64,000 nucleotides of DNA, taken from NCBI GenBank assembly GCA_012861695.1, contig JAAOOA010000372.1, positions 267,501 through 331,500 on the forward strand. The letters run 5' to 3'. Within the stretch, counting starts at the first letter, position 1, and each line of letters begins with the position of its first letter. This document shows positions 48,402 to 59,029 of this stretch, piece by piece. This DNA is from Trematomus loennbergii. Taxonomy: Eukaryota; Chordata; Actinopteri; Perciformes; Nototheniidae. The position numbers and the translations under genes are program-made. The notes beneath the pieces are model-generated. The model was not told the DNA's origin, did no database searches, and was given only the letters and a program-made list of their open reading frames with translations.

Positions 48402-50171
48402 TGTTGTGTGTGTGTGTGGGGATATTAAAGGTATTCCACTCTGCTGAAATTCCTAAGAAGTCATATGAGAGAGGAGTCATGCACTTGTTTATCACAAGAA
48501 AAAGTACAGGCAAGTTCTTCTTTGTGTGTCGTACACTTGACTTAACCCCTTGTATTAAATCATTACAAAATGTATTCAGATATGTGAAATGAAACTTACA
48601 GTGACTAAGACGCAGTGCAGGTCCATAGGTTCCCCCCGCTCTGTTTTCCTCCTCCACCCAACATTTCTGCCAGGCGCCGGGTGTTGTTGACTCTCAGGAT
48701 GTTGATGTCGTTCTCGCAGCAGAAAGCCTGAATGAGGGTGAAGTGGATCTGCAGGGCCACATCTTTCACATCTTCATCATCAGTGGCCAGGATGCACAGA
48801 ACCACATTATCAGGGTCCCTGGAGAGGAAAGGAAGAGACAATTAGTCTATTTAGATTTAAACAAAGCACAGGATAAGTACTATTGTACATAAGCACAGTC
48901 GTTTTTAGTGAGGGATCTGTGGTGCCTGTCAATGGGTGATTAACATTGTAACCTTGTACTTACACATTGAGGGACTTGGCAGCCTCATACACTCCGACAG
49001 TGATGCAGCCCTGTGGTAAGGCAGAGGCGAGGACCTCTTCCAAAGCTTTCGCCACCGAATCCATTCTGCAACACACAGACAAATAATAGGACCAGGTCAG
49101 AGGTGGAAGAAGTACTCAGATTATTTACTCAAGTAAAAGTATACTGCAGTGTAAAAAGTATGCAGCAGAACTTTCAATGATCTTGCTTATTTGAAGTGAA
49201 TATGTCAGCACTGTTCTTGTTGTCCTTAGTTTGAATCTTTATGGTTTATTGCACTTATTGTACGTCACTTTGGATAAAAGCGTCAGCTAAATGTAATGTA
49301 ATAATGTAAAAATAAAAAATACCAAGTTACAAGTAAAAGTCTTGCATTCAAAATTGTAATTAGGTAAAAGTAAAAAAGTATTGGCATAATACAATACTTT
49401 AAGTACCAAAAGTAAAAGTATGCGTTATGCAAAATGGTCATTTTAAGCACCAAATATTTGTAAATGATTCTATTACATGTATTCAAATTGTTGATGCATT
49501 AATGTGTTTAACACTGCAATGGTGCACTCAGCAAAAGTGGGATTTATTTGAATTACTTTATACACAACTGGGTAGCTTAACCGATACAAATATAATATAA
49601 ATAACACCACTGTAGGACATCGTTAAACCATACCACTAACACTTTCCCACGTCATTATGCCCTGGCTAACATTCAGTTAGCTTCACTGCTAGCTAACCAC
49701 CCGGCGTCGTCTCAAACTGACAGATGTGCACGGGTTGGTTTCGCCACGTAAAAAGTGAATTGTTTTCACTTTAACAATTAATATAGTTTTGACAGGTGTG
49801 GGAAACTAAACCGGCATATTCAATGTCGTGTCATGTCAACTTTCCAGATACTTTATATTATTTTTAACAGCGTTGTGTTAGCTAGTGAGTGAGTGCAAAG
49901 TGTCTCGCGACATGTTCTCATCAGAAGACCAGTTAGCTAACCTGTCTGCCTCAACGACACTGTCAAGTAGTTGTTAACAAATACATATCTTTGAAGTCAC
50001 TTTTATCGTGCATTAATATAAATGCATGGAATGCTGCTGCAGACAACCAATATGATGGCAAATTCAGCGTAGCAGGTCGGTAGCAGTAAGCATGCACCGA
50101 TGTTTTAAAGAATAAATGGCATAAATTTACCTTTCTTGAGAGTAATCCCCACTTAGTTCCTCAAATGTCAT
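48037..50171 (-). CDS. gadd45a: Growth arrest and DNA-damage-inducible protein 45 alpha, four coding exons
   Basis: Gadd45a is a small acidic stress protein that binds PCNA, p21, CDK1/cyclin B1 and MEKK4 and acts in cell-cycle arrest, DNA repair and demethylation. Exons on the minus strand: 50171-50131 ([13 protein letters not shown]), 49065-48964 ([20 protein letters not shown] through YEAAKSLNV), 48818-48600 ([51 protein letters not shown]), and 48150-48037 ([16 protein letters not shown] through [14 protein letters not shown], stop TGA). All junctions are GT-AG. The C-terminal INLPER distinguishes alpha from beta and gamma. The sum is 476 nt, one short of 158 residues plus stop. The shortfall is in the C6 run at about 48632-48637 in exon 3, where six bases are present and seven are needed. 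As given, the frame runs into a stop just before the exon end. Intron 3 holds a TG microsatellite. Confidence 0.95.
48355..48419. repeat. (TG)n microsatellite in gadd45a intron 3
   Basis: About 65 bp of near-perfect TG on the plus strand with one GGTGTTG interruption near 48400. It lies between exons 4 (48150) and 3 (48600). Confidence 0.95.
49098..49475. repeat. AGTA-rich hAT-family fragment and SINE-like tail in gadd45a intron 1
   Basis: The interval starts CAGAGGTGGAAGAAGTACTC, the characteristic start of the fish family also seen at 46433. A tail reading CACTTTGGATAAAAGCGTCA, then GCTAAATGTAATG, at 49267-49305 belongs to a different SINE/LINE-like repeat inserted into it; a related, inverted segment is at 61130-61160. 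AGTAAAAGT-type sequence resumes to about 49430. Confidence 0.6.
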
Positions 50172-50347
50172 GTTGTACATATAATCCAAATCCACGCAAG
50201 AGCAGAGAGAGTGTAGTACTGGCGAGTTATCCTGGTATCTTCTCGACTAAACACACACTTTATCTGTAGTTCACTATGCTGCAACTGAGGGATAAAACTG
50301 GCAACTCCACATTAAAACTGTCCGGGACAATGCAAGTCAGGAGAGAA

Positions 50348-50411
50348 CATTTGCAAAACTGCGATGATTGGTCGTATGCTAATCATTGGGCGTGCCCTCG
50401 AGTTTGATTGG
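50348..50411 (-). promoter_or_regulatory. gadd45a: gadd45a proximal promoter: octamer motifs and three CCAAT boxes
   Basis: Reading toward gadd45a on the minus strand there are CCAAT boxes at 50411-50407, 50389-50385 and 50371-50367, an octamer-like ATTAGCAT at 50383-50376, and a second octamer-like motif (plus strand ATTTGCAA, 50349-50356). They lie about 180-240 bp upstream of the ATG. The mammalian GADD45A promoter is known to rely on OCT-1 and CCAAT (NF-Y) sites for BRCA1- and stress-induced transcription, so this arrangement fits. No clear TATA box is seen. The transcription start is not defined. Confidence 0.55.
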
Positions 50412-51969
50412 TTGGTCACACAGCAACAGGCGTGTGTGTCTCCAACCGGGTAACCACCGTAACTGCAGCTGTCTGCTGACTGCTGGCCTCTCACATTTTT
50501 GGACTAACATTAAAATACACTTTTCAGTAGCCGGGCTGCAAAACTCATCTACTCGTGGAGCCATTCACAGCTGTTGATTTCTGTTGTGAACTCCTAACTT
50601 CCCCAAAACTTTGCACAAAAAACACACAAGTATCTTGACTACAAAAATATTTCTTCCAATCTAAGAACAACCTGAACATAAACAGGACTCCACATGATTA
50701 ACCAAAGTGAATAAATATCTACTTTAACTGAATGAATAAGAAACTCACCCTCGCTGCCGGACAGGACAAGACAGGTTTCGGGACCACTGCATGGCAACGG
50801 GACGCTCCTGAGGAATTCTGCTCTCTGATTGGTCCTCTGTAGAGCGTGCGAAAAACCCACTGAAACTGCGCGCGAGATCCAAAGGACTGGCGCGAGAAAG
50901 ACAGGACCTTGGAGCGAACCACGACCAACTACTGTGACTCACCGGACATACTCTGCTTGGGACTATTTAAAACTAGGGCAGTATCATTCCTGGCTACCAC
51001 TTTTCCCACTAAACCAATTATATCTGTTGGGGTTCCAGAAATCAAAAGTCCTATCGTCCTACAGAATAAATGGGTAAATAAAGAGGCACACGTTAAACAA
51101 ATCAATTAAGTACACATCCAAGTAGAAAAGATAAATTGCATTATAAAATAGACATGCAAAAGTAATGAAGTACCAGCTAGTTATAGCTGTGGTTAATTGT
51201 AATCTTTGTAAAAGCACTTGATACATAACATATATTATCATTCATTCTTACTAAAGTTATAGCAATCTATGTTTACATTTGATAACTTTAGAGAAGTTGA
51301 AATTACACGGTTATTCATATGTCAAGAGCTGTAGGTCAATGGGTCATATGAGCACGAATATGAGACTAATAGGATTAAGTACCAAAAATATAATATTAAA
51401 AATAGGATTATTCAACTCATAAACATCCTTAGAATTAGAGAGGTGGGAACCGTGATACTTTCAAAAAAGCTAATTGCTTAATCGTTTACACTCTTGAGTT
51501 AATGGTATGAAGAAAGGCAATTCATGCAGGATGACTCAGGAAGTGAAATGGAGCCATGCTGTGGATGTTATGGGATGTCCTGCTGCCCCTTGGTGGCTGC
51601 AGGCAGCACTCACGGACAAAAGGCTGCATATTAGAACTCAGGAGGGTTCTACCAGGTTCTACCAGGTTCTACACACAGACAAAATAAAGTGTACTTTGGC
51701 TCCACCGGTACATGGCAACCTTTTTAACATACATGAAAAGGTTGGGAGTGTGTACTCTTCCTCCCCCTCCTTTTCTTTTCTTTTTTAACTGAATTAGAGT
51801 ACAGATTTGCTTAAATCATCTGTAACTACGATTTATCTTGACCTTTTTAACATGACAATATGTGCATTAAGTTTACAATTGACTGATGTAAGTTTAAACT
51901 ATCTTATACTGTTTAGATTTAGTTAATAATGATAATATCGGCACTGTTATTATTTATTTACAATTACTC

Positions 51970-52001
<32 letters not shown>

Positions 52002-54151
52002 TGTATCTATTTGTCTTTTTTGTTACTGTTTTTATTATTATTATTTTTATGAGATATTTCAACTCTTAGTTTGTTTATTATTTAAATGTTGTTATACTAT
52101 TACTGCTTTCTTGTTCTGTACAGGGGAAGGGAATGGGTGTAAACATGCACACTCTTGTATTTTGTTTTTTATACTTTTTGTATTTCAAAGTTGCTATATT
52201 ATTTAAGTATACTATACTGTTGTATCATTCTGAGGTATTTATACAAGACACCACGGGCACCAGATCTTTTCAATCTAGAGATTTGGGGCTATTTCATGTC
52301 TTCTTTCAGAAGTAGAAAAGTACACATCCAAAATACATATTTAAGTGTTCATTTTGTCTAACTTGGTTTACCTACTGTATATACGTTTCCTACTGAATTC
52401 ACCAAATGTTAGCATTAGATAATGCCTAATTTGCATATTTACACATGTATTTTCCAAAACTTGTAAAGTTACTGTTGCCCCAGGTAAGGGAAAATTGGGA
52501 TAGTATAGTGTTTCATCTCTGTATTTATGAACCTCATACCTGTATCATATTTTTGACAAAGGGATTCTGCACACTTCGATTTGTTAAGTTCTTTGAGTTT
52601 ACCTGAGTACAAATATAGGTTCAGAGGTAGGATGTGTTATATTTGTCAATGCTTACCCAGGATACTGGTGTTTGTAGTGAGAACCAGCAGGAGGCAACAG
52701 AGAGTTGGGCTTCCCAATAATACCATTGAAGATTTGGTAGTGCCAGACCTCTCTCATAGGGGAGATACAACACAGATGAACCTACAAAACATGCTTTTCA
52801 TTTTTGCAAAAAAGTTAGTAGGGGGACTAAGAGAATGGACTGAAAATCTGAAAACTTGTAATACAAGAAATAATAGTCTTAACGAAAGTACTCCACTGGG
52901 GAAGTTTCATGATGATATATATTTTTCACATTTTTTACCCATTCACCAATATATTGAATAAGTTAAAACCACTAAGTGTTACGTTGTGGTATGCTAAAAG
53001 GATAAGACATTTTATAAAGATGTTCTTCTTTTGTTTTCAGGTGTTCCTGAAGAACACTTTGTTGCCTGCATACCTTTTGTGAATCAGCAATTCTTAATAT
53101 TCAAATGAAAAGATATAATAATAATTCACATGTACACAACATTATGACATCCATTATAAAAGCAAAAGCTCCTTTTGTTCATGCCACTATACATCGTATA
53201 ATAATTCAAACTTATTGATTTTCCAAAAAATGACCTGATTACCTTACACCTAAAGCTTCCAATTCATAATTTCTATGTTATGATTTATTTAAAACAATAG
53301 ATTTAGTTAACCATTCTCCAAATTATTATGCAGATAATAAATCCAACATCAACATACAGTATTCAGTTGTGTTTATTTTGTTTCATAATCTCTATATATT
53401 AAACACTATGTCCTCAAGTGTTCCACCGACCATTTGCCCGCAACTAAATCTGAAGGTGGTATACATTTAAAATGTAAACTAATAGCCTTTTCCTCTGTAT
53501 GACGTTCATGGGGCTAGATGGGAAGAAAGCATGTGTGAACTAAGACATTTGATAACCATCTATAGTTGCTCACCATGACACCATGGAACTGCAGTAGACA
53601 CTGTGCTGCATGTACGGACCCATGGTGGTTTCAGGGGGAAATGCAACGACTCCTGCAGTGTTTCAAAAGACAGTCGAGCGGTTTGGTTTGAAGAACTGTT
53701 GGAAATGAGGAACAAGTGATTTACTGGCTAGAGAGAGTTGTTAGTTAGTTAGTAATTGAACGTAGAATTGTCTGACCCATACTCAGACGTGGTATCCATT
53801 GCACCACTAGCCCTAGACATTTGCTTTTGCCTTGTCAATGACGTGATGATGTATAAGTTAAAGCTCTAACATACATGCTTCAAAGTAATTACACATACAG
53901 GGGGCCCCCAGATTTGAACTGCAGTCAAGGGCTATATTAAACCTATGTGTTCAGATGCGTATTAATAACCTGGGAAATTACTGTATCGATAAACATTGTT
54001 TATCAATGCGGCACAGCCCAGAGCAATACACACTATTTCAATCAGGAGAGACTTCATTTTCTGCTTAAAGAACATTTATTGACACTTATTCCATATGATG
54101 TAAATGTTGATAATCTTTGGCGATTAAACCCCGATCTTGATATCGTATATC
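50412..54151. other. Interval upstream of gadd45a, no further exon recognised
   Basis: The 50750-50960 part is moderately GC-rich with GCGCGCGAG and GGCGCGAG motifs, which may belong to the promoter region. A (TTA)n tract lies at about 51973-52002. The open frame at 52581-52961 has no recognisable domain. A TATTTATTTAC-rich stretch surrounds 51940-52080. Confidence 0.45.
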
Positions 54152-54155
54152 TTAA

Positions 54156-54794
54156 AGGTCCCATGACATGCTTTTCCGGTTATTACCCGTCCCCTTGTGT
54201 GTTTACTACTATTAAAAACTACTTTTTCTGCATGTAAACGGTCTGCAGAGTCACAAACCCTCAAAGTACACCCTGTAGCGAGTAAAACTGTCTATGCTGC
54301 CCCAGAACGCCTCGTTGGAGGTGCGTGAGCCTCTCAGCACCCCCCCCCCCCTTCCCGCGTCCATTCGCGATGTCTCGCTGTCTCGCAGACCCCACGCAGC
54401 AACCAGGAAATGACACCAGCAGTAACCCATCTCACACTGTCCGCTCCTCGCAGCAGCGAGCCGCGCAACGTCCTGCCAACACGGCACCCAGACCCCACGC
54501 AGCATTCTCATCTGTTTGTCATTACTGGTGTCATTTCCTGGTTGCTAACAAACGCCATTGTAACACATAATCACTGATGTTCTGCTGTAACGGTGGTGAT
54601 CTCATCAGAACAGAGTGGGCGAGCTGAGCTGACCAATCAGAGCACAGGACAGGACAGAGAGTGAATACACATACTATACAGAGATGCTGTATGAGAAACC
54701 AATGTGATTTTGGAACATTGAACAATGTGAATCTATTCTAGTAGACCTCAACAATGGAATTATGATCAGTAGAAATGGCCATGACATGGGACCT
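54156..54794. mobile_element. TTAA-flanked MITE (family D)
   Basis: The left end AGGTCCCATGACATG and right end CATGACATGGGACCT are inverted with one mismatch, and TTAA abuts both (54152-54155 and 54795-54798). The 639-bp interior contains a poly-C run (54341-54352) and palindromic CAGGAAATGACACCAG / CTGGTGTCATTTCCTGG at 54402-54542. No transposase is encoded. The target site implies piggyBac-type integration. Confidence 0.88.
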
Positions 54795-54863
54795 TTAAGG
54801 GGGAAATGCAGCCGTGAGTATAATAGGAAAACCCCAGGGGATGTAGACACTGGTGGTGATATT

Positions 54864-55108
54864 GAAGATCTGGATTTGATGAGGAGGTGGGATGAAGAGG
54901 ATGCTGAAGATCTGGATTTGATGAGGAGATGGGATGAAGAGGATGCTGAAGATCTGGATTTGATGAGGAGATGGGATGAAGAGGATGCTGAAGATCTGGA
55001 TTTGAGGAGGAGATGGGATGAAGAGGATGCTGAAGATCTGGATTTGATGGGGAGGTGGGATGAAGAGGATGCTGAAGATCTGGATTTGATGGGAGGTGGG
55101 ATGAAGAT
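54864..55108 (+). repeat. 42-bp minisatellite, about 6 copies
   Basis: The unit carries GAAGATCTGGATTTGATG, then AGGAGATGGGATGAAGAGG and ATGCT. Because 42 is a multiple of three, a plus-strand frame stays open with a 14-residue repeat EDLDLMRRWDEEDA, and the minus strand yields a serine-rich repeat. It begins 66 bp after the TTAA that closes the element at 54156-54794. I see no exon signals, so I treat the open frame as non-coding. Confidence 0.9.
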
Positions 55109-56977
55109 GAGGTGTGATGAGGTCTTTGGATTAGCTCTCCTGGCACTGGACATGATGACAGGGCTGGATGGGGAGGAGGCGGCAGCATGAACACCTGCAA
55201 TCACAGCTGACTGCAGGAGAGAGGAGAACCATTTTAAAGTTTGACTGCAGCACGATGATTGGCTGCTGGAGATTGAGCTGAAATGTAATTGGTTAAAAGA
55301 TAAATGCAGATCATGTGATCAGTCCCTCTTAGTTTACAGAACAATGGAAAATACATGTCTTGTTTTTTTGACAGAAAGCGGAGGATGAGAGAAAATACAT
55401 ATTTATTGAGCCATCTGCTGCATATCACCTGATAATAGTAATTAAGTGAAACATTTGTATATTTCAAGGATTTGACATATGGATAGAAATTCATCAAATC
55501 ACAAAAAAAGCTTTTGCTTTATTTACCGATAAAAATATACACAAGGGAAAACGGCTCAGTCGGTCCTTCTTCCGATTATTCCTCAAGGATTCTGGTCTTG
55601 GAGTTGGCATGAAACAATGACCTTGTGAATTGTCCTTGTTCCCAACAGACTTTTTCCACCGTAGGAACTAATAAAAGATGTTGTGCATAAATTGCCAACA
55701 GTTTGTGCTTATTTTAGGAATTTATGGAGCTCACTCAAAACATCATACTTTAAATCATAACATCATCAGTTTTGAAAAAAAAAAAAAATCAATTAGTGGT
55801 TGCTACAAGCCCTTCCAGGCAAACGTCTGACATTGTGCTAAATGCGAGTACAACTAACCAAAACACTGTAACCATTAGTTTTATAGTTTTATTACTGCAT
55901 CCAGATCGTCCAGGGCAAACAAATCTTACTCCTTAAAACAAAGTAAGAATAAAAGCCAATAGTGTTTGGTAAGAGGAAATGAAAGGGACATGGAACTAGG
56001 GGAACCAGAATCTGTCAACATGAAGATAAAACATGCATAATTGCAATGTGCTTAATAGAACAAACTGTATCATTATGGCACGCAGAATTACATGTTGTGT
56101 TCAGGACCAGCAGGGTCTGTAGGTTTATTTGCATCTCATGTTAACAAAAGAGTAAAATAACATCTCCTACAGTCAAGAAAGAAGTCAGTATCAGAGCCCA
56201 ACAATAAACCTAACTCTTCATTTGATCTTAATCTTGTGACAGTCTTTGAATTAGCTGGAGCCAGTAAACAGTGTTTTGGAAGCTTTGGGAATAGCAGTAG
56301 AATAGTCAGATCTGATTGAAATGATAACGTGGTTCAGATATGTCAAAAAAAGCCCCCTTAATTCCTGTTTTTAGATTTGATCACAGTTTATAGATAATCA
56401 AACTTAGTCTTAAGGCCAAGTCATAGAATTGTAATATTATCTTTAGCTTTTCTTTTCATCCAATTATCAATAGTGGATTTGCGGGTTGTAATTACGTCAG
56501 TAGGGTCTTTGATTTTAGAAATGCTGAGATCATAATTATTCATTATGAATGTACAATAGACTGTTATTAGCTGTCATAATTCACAGTAGAGAGAAAAAGG
56601 GTGGACCAAGACCACTACTCAGCACTGCCCCACAAAGGTTGTGATCTCTAATGACACATTGTATCATAGGTTGTTAGGTTCCTGCAGTCTAAGAAATGAT
56701 TAGAGATCACCTTTCATTGTTGTTCCAGAGCATGACCATGAAACTAGAGCTAATCCACACTGATCCACATTTGGGAAGATAATGCTTCAAGGTCTTGATG
56801 CTATGGACACATATCTAAGGTTTTACAACCGTATCAAACAAGTGAATAATAGGAATTCACAAATGAGCAGAAGCTAATAAGCCATAACTCATTTTGGACA
56901 TTAGAACGTCAGGACCTTGTGTGCCTTCCTTTCGTCTTTCTATATTCATGCCAAATGTATCATTATCATTCTCTTAA
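55109..56977. other. Gene-free interval
   Basis: No exon, RNA gene or complete transposon recognised. Confidence 0.45.
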
Positions 56978-58713
56978 AGGTCCCCTATCATACTGTTTTT
57001 CATCAATATATTACAGGTCTCAGATATATACAAAACATGTCTCTGAAGTGTTTGGCTCTAAACACCAAACAGATCATTGCAGCATCCCATAATCCCCTCT
57101 GTTTCAGCCCTGTTTCAAAAGTGCTGATTCTCTGTCTGTTACTTTAGATGAAAATAGGAGCCCCTCCCCACGCCCCTCTGATACCTTGGTTGGTGATTGG
57201 CTAATGGTTACTCAAGCCAAAACATCGTTATGACATCATCAAGTGGCAACATCTGATCAGCTCATTTTCAGACAGGTTTTTATAGAAATGGATCAGGACA
57301 AAAAGAGAGAGAATCTTTGTTCCTGAAACTTTCAGAGTCTCTTTACACAGAGGGGACACATGTTGATGAAGAAGAGACATGAAGAAGAGGGGACACATGT
57401 TGATGTAGAAGAGACATGAAGAAGAGGGGACACATGTTGATGAAGAAGAGACATGAGAAGAGGGGACACATGTTGATGTAGAAGAGACATGAAGAAGAGG
57501 GGACACATGTTGATGTAGAAGAGACATGAAGAAGAGGGGACACATGTTGATGTAGAAGAGACATGAAGAAGAGGGACACATGTTGATGTAGAAGAGACAT
57601 GAAGAAGAGGGGACACATGTTGATGTAGAAGAGACATGGAAAGGGGACACATGTTGATGAAGAAGAGACATGAAGAAGAGGGGACATGTTGATGTAGAAG
57701 AGACATGAAGAAGAGGGGACACATGTTGATGTAGAAGAGACATGAAGAAGAGGGGACACATGCTGATGTAGAAGAGACATGGAGAAGGGGGACACATGTT
57801 GATGTAGAAGAGACATGGAGAAGAGGGGACACATGTTGATGAAGAAGAGGGGACACATGGTGATGTAGAAGAGACATGAAGAAGAGGGACACATGGTGAT
57901 GTAGAAGAGACATGAAGAAGAGGGGACACGTGTTGATGTAGAAGAGACATGAAGAAGAGGGACACATGTTGATGTAGAAGAGACATGAGGAAGAGGGGAC
58001 ACATGTTGATGTAGAAGAGACATGAAAAGAGGGGACACATGTTGATGAAGAAGAGACATGAAGAAGAGGGGACACATGTTGATGTAGAAGAGACATGAAG
58101 AAGAGGGGACACATGTTGATGTAGAAGAGACATGAAGAAGAGGGACACATGTTGATGTAGAAGAGACATGAAGAAGAGGGGACACATGTTGATGTAGAAG
58201 AGACTGAAGAAGAGGGGACACATGTTGATGTAGAAGAGACATGAAGAAGAGGGGACACATGTTGATGAAGAAGAGACATGAGAAGAAGGGGACACATGTT
58301 GATGTAGAAGAGACATGAAGAAGAGGGGACACATGGTGATGTAGAAGAGACATGAAGAAGGGGACACATGGTGATGTAGAAGAGACATGAAGAAGAGGGG
58401 ACACATGTTGATGAAGAAGAGACATGAAGAAGAGGGGACACATGTTGATGTAGAAGAGACATGAAGAAGAGGGGACACATGTTGATGTAGAAGAGACATG
58501 AAGAGAGGGGACACATGTTGATGTAGAAGAGACATGAAGAAGAGGGGACACATGTTGATGTAGAAGAGACATGAAGAAGAGGGGACACATGTTGATGTAG
58601 AAGAGACATGAAGAAGAGGGGACACATGTTGATGTAGAAGAGACATGAAGAAAGGGGACACATGTTGATGTAGAAGAGACATGAACAAGTCGATCTTGCA
58701 TAATAGGTGACCT
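56978..58713. mobile_element. TTAA-flanked element (family E) expanded by a minisatellite
   Basis: The left end AGGTCCCCTATCATAC and the right end (minus strand AGGTCACCTATTATGC) are inverted imperfect repeats. TTAA lies on both sides (56974-56977 and 58714-58717). About 375 bp of unique sequence, including ACCTTGGTTGGTGATTGGC, precedes a minisatellite that fills the rest almost to the right terminus. The termini resemble family D, so the two may be related. Confidence 0.8.
57352..58687 (+). repeat. 37-bp minisatellite, about 36 copies
   Basis: The unit carries GGGGACACATGTTGATG, then TAGAAGAGACATGAAGAAGA, with G4/G3 and TGTAG/TGAAG variants, CATGGTGATG variants and a few short units (57647, 57841). 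No TAA, TAG or TGA occurs on the minus strand in any phase of the unit, so all three minus frames stay open over about 1.4 kb. Since 37 is not divisible by three, each frame cycles through all phases, giving a 37-residue super-repeat. These are artefacts, not proteins. Confidence 0.95.
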
Positions 58714-59029
58714 TTAATGAATGTGAAATTAGTGAAACTTCCTGTTTCCATATTTCAAGCCAATGACACATGTCTGATAATCGGATCACTGAGCTCCTAG
58801 CTTATATAGTATTGATCTCCAGGGTAGCTGTGCAAGAGTTTTTAAACGTTTTGGTAACAGTGAAGATTAAGGCCAGAATCCTTTGTTCTTTGAACCTGTC
58901 ACACATAGAAAATGGCTTTTCTTATTCTCAGGTTTCATATGACATCTCAATTCCTAATTGCCATTTTTTTGCGGCAGTCTTTTGCTTCTTGGCCCTCAGG
59001 TTGAATACCACAAGTAGAAAGCATCTGGT
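58714..59029. other. Cadherin 3' flank, no other feature
   Basis: Presumed 3' untranslated sequence of the minus-strand cadherin. No clear polyadenylation signal was assigned. Confidence 0.35.

Noticed and set aside
52581..52961. 126-residue plus-strand open frame
   Set aside because: No recognisable family, no splice sites, AT-rich surroundings.
54762..55190. Acidic 142-residue repeat protein
   Set aside because: 42-bp tandem array beside a transposon end, no splice or promoter context; kept only as a low-priority finding.
57228..58789. Three overlapping minus-strand frames of 452-507 codons
   Set aside because: Explained by a stop-free 37-bp unit whose length is not a multiple of three.
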